Shown here piece by piece: positions 55,371-64,000 of a stretch of DNA of 64,000 nucleotides. Source of the DNA: Bacteroidia bacterium (GTDB lineage Bacteria; Bacteroidota; Bacteroidia; Bacteroidales; Paludibacteraceae). Each line of letters begins with the position of its first letter. Position 1 is the first letter of the stretch. Under the pieces are notes generated by a model that saw only the letters and a list, made by a program, of their open reading frames with translations, ran no database searches and was not told where the DNA came from. A program made the translations under genes and the position numbers. Location: contig SAAO01000005.1 in assembly GCA_009929375.1 (NCBI GenBank), positions 1 to 64,000 of the forward strand, given 5' to 3'.

Positions 55371-55892
55371 ATGAAAAAGGAAGATAAAAGCGCTATTATA
55401 TCGCAACTCGAGTCAACAATCAGTGAGTATGCACACTTCTATTTGGCTGATATTGCCGGCTTAAACGCCGCTCAAACCAGCGAACTGAGAAGAGTATGCT
55501 ACAAACAGGATGTGAAACTCGTTGTTGTAAAAAACACATTGCTTAAAAAAGCACTTGACAACTCCGAAGTAGATTTCAGCGAACTTTATGGCTCGTTGAA
55601 AGGCGAAACTTCACTTATGCTCTCTAACACAGGTAATGTTCCTGCTAAACTCATTCAGGAGTTCAGCAAGGCTAACAAAAGCAAAAAACCTGTACTTAAG
55701 GCTGCATATGTAGAACAGAGCTTCTATATCGGCGAAAATCAACTTGAAGCACTCATCCACGTGAAGAGCAAAAACGATCTTATTGCCGACGTTATTGCAT
55801 TGCTGCAATCGCCTGCTAAGAACGTTGTGTCCGCACTCCAGTCAGGAGGTAATACTATCCACGGCGTGTTGAAAACATTGGCCGAAAGATAA
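55371..55892 (+). CDS. rplJ: 50S ribosomal protein uL10
   Basis: The 173-residue protein matches uL10, with the conserved segments FYLADIAGLNAAQTSELRR and VVKNTLLKKAL and a C-terminal helix for L7/L12 dimers. It anchors the stalk. In other bacteria the L10-L12 complex controls translation of its own mRNA; I saw no clear leader structure here. rplL follows 45 bp later. Confidence 0.96.
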   Translation: MKKEDKSAIISQLESTISEYAHFYLADIAGLNAAQTSELRRVCYKQDVKLVVVKNTLLKKALDNSEVDFSELYGSLKGETSLMLSNTGNVPAKLIQEFSKANKSKKPVLKAAYVEQSFYIGENQLEALIHVKSKNDLIADVIALLQSPAKNVVSALQSGGNTIHGVLKTLAER

Positions 55893-55937
55893 ATTTCAAG
55901 TAAAAAATAAAAAATAAAATCATAAAAAATAAGTAAA

Positions 55938-56312
55938 ATGGCAGATTTGAAAGCTTTTGCAGAACAATTGGTTAATCTCACAGTTAAAGAAGTAAATGAG
56001 TTAGCTCAAATTTTGAAAGATGAATATGGTATCGAACCAGCCGCTGCAGCTGTTGCTGTTGCTGCAGGTCCTGCAGCTGCTGCTGAAGTAGCAGAAGAAA
56101 AAACTTCTTTCGATGTAGTATTGAAAGCAGCTGGTGCTAATAAATTGGCTATCGTGAAACTGGTTAAAGAACTTACCGGTCTTGGCCTGAAAGAAGCTAA
56201 AGATTTAGTTGATGCCGCTCCTTCAGTAGTGAAAGAAGGTGCATCTAAAGACGAAGCTGAAGCCTTGAAAAAAGCGTTGACTGAAGGCGGAGCTGAAGTT
56301 GAACTTAAATAA
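55938..56312 (+). CDS. rplL: 50S ribosomal protein bL12
   Basis: The 124-residue protein has the N-terminal dimerisation helix, an Ala-rich hinge (about 33-53) and the globular C-terminal domain that contacts translation factors ([24 protein letters not shown]). It is highly expressed. Two hairpins with T tracts follow, before rpoB. Confidence 0.98.
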   Translation: MADLKAFAEQLVNLTVKEVNELAQILKDEYGIEPAAAAVAVAAGPAAAAEVAEEKTSFDVVLKAAGANKLAIVKLVKELTGLGLKEAKDLVDAAPSVVKEGASKDEAEALKKALTEGGAEVELK

Positions 56313-56317
56313 TATCG

Positions 56318-56335
56318 CCTGATAATCAGGTTTTT
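56318..56335 (+). terminator. first hairpin between rplL and rpoB
   Basis: CCTGA-TAA-TCAGG is followed directly by TTTTT. The stem is short, so termination is probably partial. Confidence 0.55.
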
Positions 56336-56374
56336 GGTTTAGATTCCCTCTTGTTGAGGGATTCTAAACCTTTT
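56336..56374 (+). terminator. second hairpin (attenuator) between rplL and rpoB
   Basis: A 15-bp stem with one mismatch (56336-56350 with 56356-56370) is followed by TTTT. Together with the first hairpin it should lower transcription into rpoBC, like the attenuator known at this place in Escherichia coli. Confidence 0.7.
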
Positions 56375-56425
56375 GTTGTCTATAAAATAATTGAGTTCAC
56401 CGCATTCAAATAACCCTCTTTGAAA

Positions 56426-59400
56426 ATGTCTTCAATAACCCAAAATCAAAGAATCAATTTTGCTTCGATTAAAAATCAGTTGGAATATCCTGATTTTTTG
56501 GAAGTACAATTAAAATCTTTCCAGGACTTTTTTCAGATGGACACCGCCCCTGAAGAAAGAAAAAAAGAAGGTTTGTATAAGGTTTTTACCGAAAACTTTC
56601 CCATCGCCGATACACGTAATAACTTTATTCTCGAATTCCTCGACTATTACGTCGATCCTCCCCGTTATTCAATCGATGAATGTATCGACCGCGGTCTGAC
56701 TTACAGCGTGCCGCTGAAAGCCAAATTAAAACTCTACTGTACCGATCCGGATCACGAAGATTTTGACACAGTCATTCAGGATGTATATCTTGGCCCTGTG
56801 CCTTACATGACTCCCAAGGGAACTTTTGTGATCAATGGTGCCGAGCGCGTTATTGTTTCGCAGCTTCACCGTTCACCGGGTGTTTTCTTCGGTCAGAGTG
56901 TACATGCTAATGGAACTAAACTTTACTCGGCTCGTATTATTCCTTTCCGTGGTTCGTGGATCGAATTTGCAACTGACATCAACAATGTGATGTATGCTTA
57001 TATCGATCGTAAAAAGAAATTACCCGTAACTACATTGTTGCGTGCTATCGGATTTGAGAGCGATAAAGATATTCTTGAAATTTTCAATCTTGCTGAAGAA
57101 ATCAAAGTAAATAAAACCAGTCTCAAGAAAGTGGTAGGTCAGACTCTGGCTGCCCGTGTACTGAAGACATGGATTGAAGACTTTGTGGATGAAGATACCG
57201 GCGAGGTTGTAAGTATCGAGCGTAATGAGGTGATTATCGATCGTGAAACTGTACTCGAAAACAGTCATATCGATGAGATTATTGAATCGGGCACTCAAAC
57301 TATCCTGATTCACCGCCCTGATGCTAATCAGAACGACTATGCGATAATTTACAATACTTTGCAGAAAGACCCGAGCAACTCGGAAAAAGAAGCTGTATTG
57401 TATATCTATCGTCAGTTGCGTAATGCGGTTCCTGCCGACGATTCTTCAGCAAGAGAGGTTATCAATAACCTGTTCTTCTCTGAAAAACGTTACGATTTGG
57501 GTGATGTGGGTCGTTTCCGTATCAACCGCAAACTGAATCTGAACATCAATCCGGATGTAAAGGTTCTGACAAAAGAAGATATTATCGAGATCATCAAATA
57601 CCTCATCGAACTTATCAATTCGAAAGCCGATGTGGATGATATCGACCACTTGAGTAACCGTCGTGTGCGTACAGTAGGCGAGCAGCTCTACAACCAGTTT
57701 GGTGTAGGTCTTTCGCGTATGGCACGTACCATTCGTGAACGTATGAATGTGCGCGATAACGAGGTGTTTACTCCGATTGATCTGATTAATGCCAAAAGCA
57801 TTTCTTCAGTAATCAATTCGTTCTTCGGAACAAATGCCCTTTCGCAGTTTATGGATCAGCAAAATCCGCTTGCCGAAATTACGCACAAACGTCGTATGTC
57901 GGCTCTCGGGCCTGGTGGTCTCTCGCGTGAACGTGCAGGTTTCGAGGTTCGTGACGTTCACTATACTCACTACGGACGTCTTTGTCCGATTGAAACTCCT
58001 GAAGGACCAAACATTGGTCTTATCTCGTCGCTTTGTATTTATGCAAAGATTAACGAGCTTGGGTTTATCGAAACTCCATATCGTAAAGTAGAAAACGGTA
58101 AGGTTGACCTTAGTCCGGAAGGAATTCAGTACTTCACAGCTGAGGAAGAAGAAAATCTTGTGGTAGCGCAGGGTAATGCTCCGTTGAAAGATGATGGAAC
58201 ATTTATCCGTACAAAAGTAAAATCGCGTTTGGAAGCTGACTTCCCCGTAGTTGCACCTAATGAGGTGAATCTTATGGACGTGGCTCCATCGCAGATTGCT
58301 TCTATTGCTGCTGCACTTATTCCGTTCCTTGAGCATGACGACGCCAACCGTGCACTCATGGGATCGAACATGATGCGCCAGGCTGTACCTTTGCTTCGTT
58401 GCGATGCTCCTATTGTGGGTACCGGTATCGAAGGTCAGCTGATTCGCGACTCAAGAACTCAGGTTGTTGCCGAAGGCGCAGGTGTGGTTGAGTATGTGGA
58501 TGCTAATTGTATAAAAGTAAAATATGACAGAACCGAGGATGAAGATTTTGTAAGCTTCGATTCGGCTGTGAAAGAATATAAACTTCCGAAATTCCAGAAA
58601 ACCAATCAGAATACAACTATCGACCTTCGCCCGATTGTAAGAAAAGGCGACAGAGTAGTAGCTGGTATGATTATGACCGAGGGTTATTCAACTCAGGGTG
58701 GTGAACTGGCTATCGGTAAGAACCTGAAGGTGGCCTTCATGCCATGGAAAGGTTACAACTTCGAGGATGCTATTGTAATCAACGAACGTGTTGTACGTGA
58801 AGATATCTTTACATCTATTCATGTGGTTGAACAATTACTTGATGTACGCGAAACAAAACGCGGAGTTGAGGAATTTACCAACGACATTCCGAATGTGAGT
58901 GAAGAAGCTACAAAAGACCTCGACGAAACAGGTATTATCCGTATTGGTGCACGCATTGAACCGGGCGATATTATTATCGGTAAGATTACACCGAAAGGTG
59001 AATCTGATCCTTCACCTGAAGAAAAACTGCTTCGTGCCATATTCGGTGATAAAGCAGGTGATGTGAAAGATGCTTCGTTGAAAGCAACTCCATCGTTGTC
59101 GGGTGTTGTTATCGGAAAACGTCTGTACTCAAAAGCACAGAAAAACCGCAAATCGAAACTTGCCGACAAAGCTGTATTGCCACGTCTCGACGAAGAATTC
59201 GAAACACAGGCTGCTGTATTGCGTGAAACACTTGTGGATAAACTGATGATACTTCTGACAGATAAAACTTCTGCCGGAGTAAAAGATTTCTTAGGCACTG
59301 ATGTGATTTCGCGTAACAGCAAATTTACACCTGAACGTCTTCGCGAAATTGATTATACAACTGTACAGTTGAGCAAATGGACTACAGATAATCACAAAAA

Positions 59401-60238
59401 TGAACTGGTAAAACAGCTTATTCTGAATTATCTGAAAAAATATAAAGAACTCGACGCACAAATCAAACGTCAGAAATTCAATATCACAATTGGTGATGAA
59501 CTGCCAAACGGTATTGTGCAGATAGCCAAAGTGTATATCGCCAAAAAACGTAAGATTCGTGTAGGTGATAAAATGGCCGGTCGTCACGGTAACAAAGGTA
59601 TCGTATCACGTATCGTTCGTCAGGAAGATATGCCATTCCTTGCTGATGGAACTCCTGTGGATATTGTACTTAACCCGCTTGGTGTACCTTCGCGTATGAA
59701 CCTTGGACAGATTTTCGAAACTGTACTTGGTTGGGCAGGAAAAGAGCTCGGAGTGAGATTTGCAACACCTATTTTCGATGGAGCAAGCCTTGACGATCTG
59801 AACCAATGGACTGACAAAGCCGGAGTTCCACGTTATGGTAAAACTTATCTTCACGATGGTGGTACCGGAGAACAATTCGACCAGCCTGCTACGGTAGGTA
59901 TTATCTACATGCTGAAACTTGGTCACATGGTTGAAGATAAAATGCATGCCCGTTCAATCGGACCATATTCACTTATTACTCAGCAGCCTCTTGGAGGTAA
60001 AGCTCAGTTTGGTGGACAGCGTTTCGGGGAAATGGAAGTTTGGGCACTCGAAGCTTTCGGTGCTGCTCATATTCTGCAGGAAATCCTGACTGTAAAATCC
60101 GATGATGTAATGGGACGTGCCCGTACTTACGAAGCTATCGTAAAAGGTGACCCAATGCCAACACCGGGAATTCCCGAATCGCTCAACGTATTATTACACG
60201 AACTCAGAGGTTTAGGTTTGAGTATTAATTTGGACTAA
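56426..60238 (+). CDS. rpoB: DNA-directed RNA polymerase beta subunit
   Basis: The 1270-residue beta subunit starts at the ATG at 56426; a TTG two codons earlier is in frame but less likely. Protrusion, lobe, fork, hybrid-binding and clamp-contact regions are all present, ending with the usual [21 protein letters not shown] tail. The rifampicin-site cluster ([24 protein letters not shown]) keeps the sensitive-type Asp, His and Ser residues, so no resistance change is seen. The hairpins before it suggest reduced expression relative to rplL. rpoC starts 93 bp later. Confidence 0.98.
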   Translation: MSSITQNQRINFASIKNQLEYPDFLEVQLKSFQDFFQMDTAPEERKKEGLYKVFTENFPIADTRNNFILEFLDYYVDPPRYSIDECIDRGLTYSVPLKAKLKLYCTDPDHEDFDTVIQDVYLGPVPYMTPKGTFVINGAERVIVSQLHRSPGVFFGQSVHANGTKLYSARIIPFRGSWIEFATDINNVMYAYIDRKKKLPVTTLLRAIGFESDKDILEIFNLAEEIKVNKTSLKKVVGQTLAARVLKTWIEDFVDEDTGEVVSIERNEVIIDRETVLENSHIDEIIESGTQTILIHRPDANQNDYAIIYNTLQKDPSNSEKEAVLYIYRQLRNAVPADDSSAREVINNLFFSEKRYDLGDVGRFRINRKLNLNINPDVKVLTKEDIIEIIKYLIELINSKADVDDIDHLSNRRVRTVGEQLYNQFGVGLSRMARTIRERMNVRDNEVFTPIDLINAKSISSVINSFFGTNALSQFMDQQNPLAEITHKRRMSALGPGGLSRERAGFEVRDVHYTHYGRLCPIETPEGPNIGLISSLCIYAKINELGFIETPYRKVENGKVDLSPEGIQYFTAEEEENLVVAQGNAPLKDDGTFIRTKVKSRLEADFPVVAPNEVNLMDVAPSQIASIAAALIPFLEHDDANRALMGSNMMRQAVPLLRCDAPIVGTGIEGQLIRDSRTQVVAEGAGVVEYVDANCIKVKYDRTEDEDFVSFDSAVKEYKLPKFQKTNQNTTIDLRPIVRKGDRVVAGMIMTEGYSTQGGELAIGKNLKVAFMPWKGYNFEDAIVINERVVREDIFTSIHVVEQLLDVRETKRGVEEFTNDIPNVSEEATKDLDETGIIRIGARIEPGDIIIGKITPKGESDPSPEEKLLRAIFGDKAGDVKDASLKATPSLSGVVIGKRLYSKAQKNRKSKLADKAVLPRLDEEFETQAAVLRETLVDKLMILLTDKTSAGVKDFLGTDVISRNSKFTPERLREIDYTTVQLSKWTTDNHKNELVKQLILNYLKKYKELDAQIKRQKFNITIGDELPNGIVQIAKVYIAKKRKIRVGDKMAGRHGNKGIVSRIVRQEDMPFLADGTPVDIVLNPLGVPSRMNLGQIFETVLGWAGKELGVRFATPIFDGASLDDLNQWTDKAGVPRYGKTYLHDGGTGEQFDQPATVGIIYMLKLGHMVEDKMHARSIGPYSLITQQPLGGKAQFGGQRFGEMEVWALEAFGAAHILQEILTVKSDDVMGRARTYEAIVKGDPMPTPGIPESLNVLLHELRGLGLSINLD

Positions 60239-60245
60239 TAAGCTT

Positions 60246-60274
60246 GTCAACCTCCCTGAAAAGGGGAGGCTGAC
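60246..60274 (+). other. hairpin between rpoB and rpoC
   Basis: GTCAACCTCCC pairs with GGGAGGCTGAC (one mismatch) around TGAAAAG. It is followed by TTGTTT rather than a clean T run. It could modulate or process the rpoBC mRNA. Three copies of ATTGTAAATT-like sequence fill the rest of the gap. Confidence 0.45.
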
Positions 60275-60331
60275 TTGTTTGTAATGTTCCGGATTGTAAA
60301 TTATCAATTGTAAATTGTAAATTAGAAAAAT

Positions 60332-63300
60332 ATGGCTTTTAAAAACGATAATAAGCTAAAGACTAATTTTAATAAGATTTCTATCGGGCTTGCATCTCCC
60401 GAAGAAGTCCTGAAATTATCCAGCGGCGAGGTACTCAAACCTGAAACTATCAACTATCGTACCTACAAACCCGAACGTGATGGTTTGTTCTGCGAACGCA
60501 TTTTTGGTCCTACCAAGGATTTCGAATGTCATTGCGGTAAATACAAACGTATTCGTTATAAAGGAATTGTGTGCGACCGTTGCGGGGTTGAAGTAACCGA
60601 GAAAAAAGTTCGTCGTGAGCGTATGGGACACATTCAGCTTGTGGTTCCTGTGGCGCACATCTGGTATTTCCGTTCGTTGCCGAATAAAATCGGTTATCTG
60701 CTCGGTATGCCAACCAAAAAACTCGATGCAATTATTTATTACGAAAAATATGTAATTATACAGGCTGGTGAAGCTCATAACGGTGAAAATATCGTTGATG
60801 GCGAACTTTTGACCGAAGAAGAATATCTTGATATACTGGATGCTCTTCCACGCGAAAACCAGTTGCTCGAAGATAGCGATCCAAATAAATTTATTGCAAA
60901 AATGGGTGCTGATGCAATCTACGATTTGCTCACCCGCCTCGATTTGGATATGCTTTCGTACGATCTTCGTCACCGTGCCAATACCGATACATCGCAGCAA
61001 CGTAAAAACGAGGCTCTGAAACGTCTTCAGATTGTGGAATCGTTCCGTGCTTCGAAACAGCGTAACAAACCGGAATGGATGATTGTAAAAATCGTTCCTG
61101 TAATTCCGCCTGAATTGCGTCCGTTGGTGCCTCTGGATGGTGGCCGTTTTGCTACATCGGATTTGAACGACCTTTATCGTCGTGTGATTATCCGTAACAA
61201 CCGTCTGAAACGTCTGATTGAAATTAAAGCTCCGGAAGTGATTTTACGTAACGAAAAACGTATGCTTCAGGAAGCTGTGGATTCGCTTTTTGACAATTCA
61301 CGTAAATCGAGTGCTGTTAAAACTGACGCAAACCGTCCGTTGAAATCGCTTTCGGATTCGTTGAAAGGTAAACAGGGTCGTTTCCGTCAGAACCTGCTCG
61401 GTAAACGTGTGGATTATTCGGCTCGTTCGGTAATTGTTGTTGGACCAGAATTAAAAATGCACGAATGCGGTTTGCCAAAAGATATGGCTGCCGAACTTTA
61501 TAAACCGTTTGTTATCCGTAAGCTTATTGAACGCGGAATTGTAAAAACGGTTAAATCAGCGAAAAAAATCGTTGATCGCAAAGACCCGGTGATCTGGGAT
61601 ATTTTAGAGTACGTGATGAAAGGACATCCCGTATTACTAAACCGCGCCCCGACTCTTCACCGTCTTGGTATTCAGGCTTTCCAACCCAAAATGATCGAAG
61701 GTAAAGCTATTCAGTTGCACCCGCTTTCATGTACTGCGTTCAATGCCGACTTCGACGGTGACCAGATGGCTGTTCACCTTCCGCTTGGTAACGAAGCTGT
61801 ACTCGAAGCGCAAATGCTTATGCTTGCTTCACACAACATTTTGAACCCTGCAAATGGTGCACCTATTACAGTTCCTTCGCAGGACATGGTGCTTGGTTTG
61901 TATTATATTACCAAACCACGTGCAGGTGCTAAAGGTGAAGGACTTGTTTTCTATTCGCCCGAAGAAGCCGAAATTGCTTACAACGAGAAAAAAGTAGCTT
62001 TACACGCGCCAATCAAAGTAAGAACTTACGATATGATCAATGGCGAACGCAAGCTTACCATGATTGAAACAACTGTGGGACGTATTTTATTTAATAAATG
62101 TGTGCCCGAACAGGTTGGATATATCAATGAATTGTTGTCGAAAAAGTCGCTTCGCGATATTATCGGTAATGTAATCGAAATTTGCGGAGTTGCCCGTACA
62201 GCACAATTCCTCGACGATATCAAGGATCTTGGTTATTATATGGCCTTCAAGGGTGGTTTGTCGTTCAACCTGGGTGACGTAATTATTCCTGAAGAAAAAG
62301 AACAACTTGTAAAAGAAGGTAACGCTGAAGTTGAAGAGATTTTGAATAACTATAACATGGGATTCATTACCTACAACGAACGTTACAATCAGATTATTGA
62401 CACCTGGACACACGTCAATTCAAAATTATCGAATATCCTTATGAAACAGCTTTCGAGCGACAATCAGGGATTCAACTCGGTATATATGATGCTTGATTCC
62501 GGTGCCCGTGGTTCGAAAGAACAGATTCGTCAGCTTTCAGGTATGCGTGGTCTTATGGCTAAACCTCAGAAATCAGGTGCCGAAGGTGGACAGATTATTG
62601 AAAACCCGATTCTTTCAAACTTTAAGGAAGGTCTTTCGGTACTCGAGTACTTTATTTCTACTCACGGTGCCCGTAAAGGTCTTGCGGATACGGCTCTTAA
62701 AACGGCTGATGCCGGTTATCTGACCCGTCGTTTGGTCGACGTATCGCAGGATGTGATTATCAACGAAGATGACTGTGGTACTCTTCGTGGTTTGATCGCT
62801 ACTGAAATGAAGAACAACGAAGAAGTTGTTTCGTCGCTTTACGAACGTATTCTTGGTCGTGTTTCGGTACATGATATTTATCACCCGCTTACAGGTGAAC
62901 TGATTGTTTCTTCAGGAGAGCAGATTGTTGAATCGCTTGCCAAGAAAATTCAGGATTCTCCGATTGAACGTGTTGAAATTCGTTCGGTTTTAACCTGCGA
63001 ATCGAAAAAAGGTGTTTGTGCCAAATGTTATGGCCGTAACCTTGCAACCAACAAAATGGTACACATTGGTGAAGCGGTAGGTGTGATTGCAGCTCAGTCG
63101 ATTGGTGAGCCCGGAACTCAGCTTACACTTCGTACGTTCCACGTTGGGGGTATTGCTTCGAACATTGCAGCCGAATCGAAAATCGTTCTTCGTTACGATG
63201 GACGTCTCGAATTCGATGAACTTCGTACTGTAGAAGCAGCCGACGAATCAGAAAATGCTTATCAGGTAGTTGTAAGCCGTCTTGCTGAAATGCGTGTAAT

Positions 63301-64000
63301 TGATACTCATACAGGAATTGCACTTACAACTCAGAATATTCCTTACGGTTCTAAACTCTATGTGAAAAACGGGGAAATGGCAACCAAAGGTCAGCTTGTC
63401 TGCGAATGGGATCCGTTTAATGCTGTAATTATTTCGGAAACTGAAGGTACGATTGCTTTTGAAGATGTGGTTGAAAACGTTACGTTTAAAACTGAAACCG
63501 ACGAGGCAACCGGATTACGTGAGAAAATTATTATTGAATCGAAAGACCGTAATAAGGTGCCAAGTGCACACATTCTTGACGCTTCAGGTAATATTCTTCG
63601 TACTTATAACCTTCCGGTGGGAGCTCACCTAGTACTTGATAACGGCGATAAAATCCGCAGTGGTCAGATGCTTGTGAAAATTCCACGTGCTGTAGGTAAA
63701 GCTGGTGATATCACCGGTGGTCTTCCACGTGTAACTGAATTGTTTGAAGCACGTAATCCATCGAATCCGGCTGTAGTAGCTGAAATTGATGGAGAAGTAA
63801 ACTTCGGAAAAATCAAACGTGGTAACCGCGAACTGAGTGTAACTTCGAAAACCGGAGAGGTTAAGAAATATATGATTCCGCTGTCGAAACAAATTCTTGT
63901 ACAGGAAAATGACTTCGTTCGTGCCGGAACTCCACTTTCGGATGGTGCTATTACTCCAACTGATATTTTGATGATTAAAGGTCCGACTGCAGTTCAGGAT
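60332..64000 (+). CDS. rpoC: DNA-directed RNA polymerase beta' subunit (partial, cut by window end)
   Basis: The frame stays open from the ATG at 60332 to the last base, giving 1223 residues; the C-terminus is outside the window. The zinc-binding cysteines Cys66, Cys68, Cys81 and Cys84 are intact. The catalytic magnesium site NADFDGDQM holds Asp473, Asp475 and Asp477. The later [17 protein letters not shown] zinc motif and the bridge/trigger-loop segment [18 protein letters not shown] are also present. It assembles with rpoB and the alpha subunits into RNA polymerase. Confidence 0.97.
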   Translation, partial: MAFKNDNKLKTNFNKISIGLASPEEVLKLSSGEVLKPETINYRTYKPERDGLFCERIFGPTKDFECHCGKYKRIRYKGIVCDRCGVEVTEKKVRRERMGHIQLVVPVAHIWYFRSLPNKIGYLLGMPTKKLDAIIYYEKYVIIQAGEAHNGENIVDGELLTEEEYLDILDALPRENQLLEDSDPNKFIAKMGADAIYDLLTRLDLDMLSYDLRHRANTDTSQQRKNEALKRLQIVESFRASKQRNKPEWMIVKIVPVIPPELRPLVPLDGGRFATSDLNDLYRRVIIRNNRLKRLIEIKAPEVILRNEKRMLQEAVDSLFDNSRKSSAVKTDANRPLKSLSDSLKGKQGRFRQNLLGKRVDYSARSVIVVGPELKMHECGLPKDMAAELYKPFVIRKLIERGIVKTVKSAKKIVDRKDPVIWDILEYVMKGHPVLLNRAPTLHRLGIQAFQPKMIEGKAIQLHPLSCTAFNADFDGDQMAVHLPLGNEAVLEAQMLMLASHNILNPANGAPITVPSQDMVLGLYYITKPRAGAKGEGLVFYSPEEAEIAYNEKKVALHAPIKVRTYDMINGERKLTMIETTVGRILFNKCVPEQVGYINELLSKKSLRDIIGNVIEICGVARTAQFLDDIKDLGYYMAFKGGLSFNLGDVIIPEEKEQLVKEGNAEVEEILNNYNMGFITYNERYNQIIDTWTHVNSKLSNILMKQLSSDNQGFNSVYMMLDSGARGSKEQIRQLSGMRGLMAKPQKSGAEGGQIIENPILSNFKEGLSVLEYFISTHGARKGLADTALKTADAGYLTRRLVDVSQDVIINEDDCGTLRGLIATEMKNNEEVVSSLYERILGRVSVHDIYHPLTGELIVSSGEQIVESLAKKIQDSPIERVEIRSVLTCESKKGVCAKCYGRNLATNKMVHIGEAVGVIAAQSIGEPGTQLTLRTFHVGGIASNIAAESKIVLRYDGRLEFDELRTVEAADESENAYQVVVSRLAEMRVIDTHTGIALTTQNIPYGSKLYVKNGEMATKGQLVCEWDPFNAVIISETEGTIAFEDVVENVTFKTETDEATGLREKIIIESKDRNKVPSAHILDASGNILRTYNLPVGAHLVLDNGDKIRSGQMLVKIPRAVGKAGDITGGLPRVTELFEARNPSNPAVVAEIDGEVNFGKIKRGNRELSVTSKTGEVKKYMIPLSKQILVQENDFVRAGTPLSDGAITPTDILMIKGPTAVQD

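Overview
This window comes from the chromosome of a Bacteroidota bacterium, most likely order Bacteroidales. Three things point there: a SusC/SusD pair with a hybrid two-component sensor, several type IX secretion (T9SS) C-terminal sorting tails, and promoters of the TTTG-N18/19-TAnnTTTG type. Shine-Dalgarno sequences are mostly absent. A Paludibacter- or Dysgonomonas-like organism would fit, but the genus cannot be fixed from the sequence alone.

Region 1 (about 1 to 40.2 kb) is a large polysaccharide utilization locus. Its enzymes match a sulfated, sialylated, fucosylated host-type glycan such as mucin O-glycan. On the minus strand are a T9SS-exported modular protein, a GH89 alpha-N-acetylglucosaminidase, a GH29 alpha-L-fucosidase, a GH2 beta-galactosidase, a GH20 beta-hexosaminidase and a T9SS-exported small protein. 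Diverging from these on the plus strand are another T9SS-exported protein, a LamG-GH18 protein, a lipoprotein, SusC and SusD. A convergent hybrid two-component regulator (28.4 to 32.4 kb) follows. Then come a sulfatase-sialidase fusion and, divergent from it, an operon of two sulfatases and a GH123 beta-N-acetylgalactosaminidase. A sialate O-acetylesterase sits alone on the plus strand near the left end. The enzymes fall into two groups. GH89, GH18 and three non-catalytic proteins carry T9SS tails and should be surface exposed. The other hydrolases, sulfatases and esterase have only signal peptides and are probably periplasmic.

The main regulatory observation is in the 326-bp divergent region 18137-18462. 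It holds four copies of a 13-bp motif, ACAWTWYSGRACA, as two direct-repeat pairs. Each pair has 21-bp spacing and points toward its own gene. On both sides a -7-like octamer starts exactly 20 bp downstream of the proximal half-site. This geometry is what an AraC-type activator, such as the output domain of the adjacent hybrid regulator, would need.

Region 2 (40.2 to 49.7 kb) holds a TPR lipoprotein histidine kinase with its LuxR-type response regulator. After it comes an AT-rich stretch with a BspA-like leucine-rich-repeat protein, an orphan predicted outer-membrane protein and an 834-bp gene-free gap. The region ends with a small secreted protein and a large PD40/OmpA protein that carries an extra C-terminal barrel-like region.

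Region 3 (49.7 kb to the right edge) is housekeeping: rpsU, a XerC/D-type recombinase, hpf, tRNA-Thr(TGT), tRNA-Tyr, tRNA-Gly, tRNA-Thr(GGT), tuf, tRNA-Trp, secE, nusG, rplK, rplA, rplJ, rplL, rpoB and rpoC. The last gene is cut by the window end. Intergenic spaces in region 1 hold several imperfect palindromic elements that look like dispersed non-autonomous repeats.
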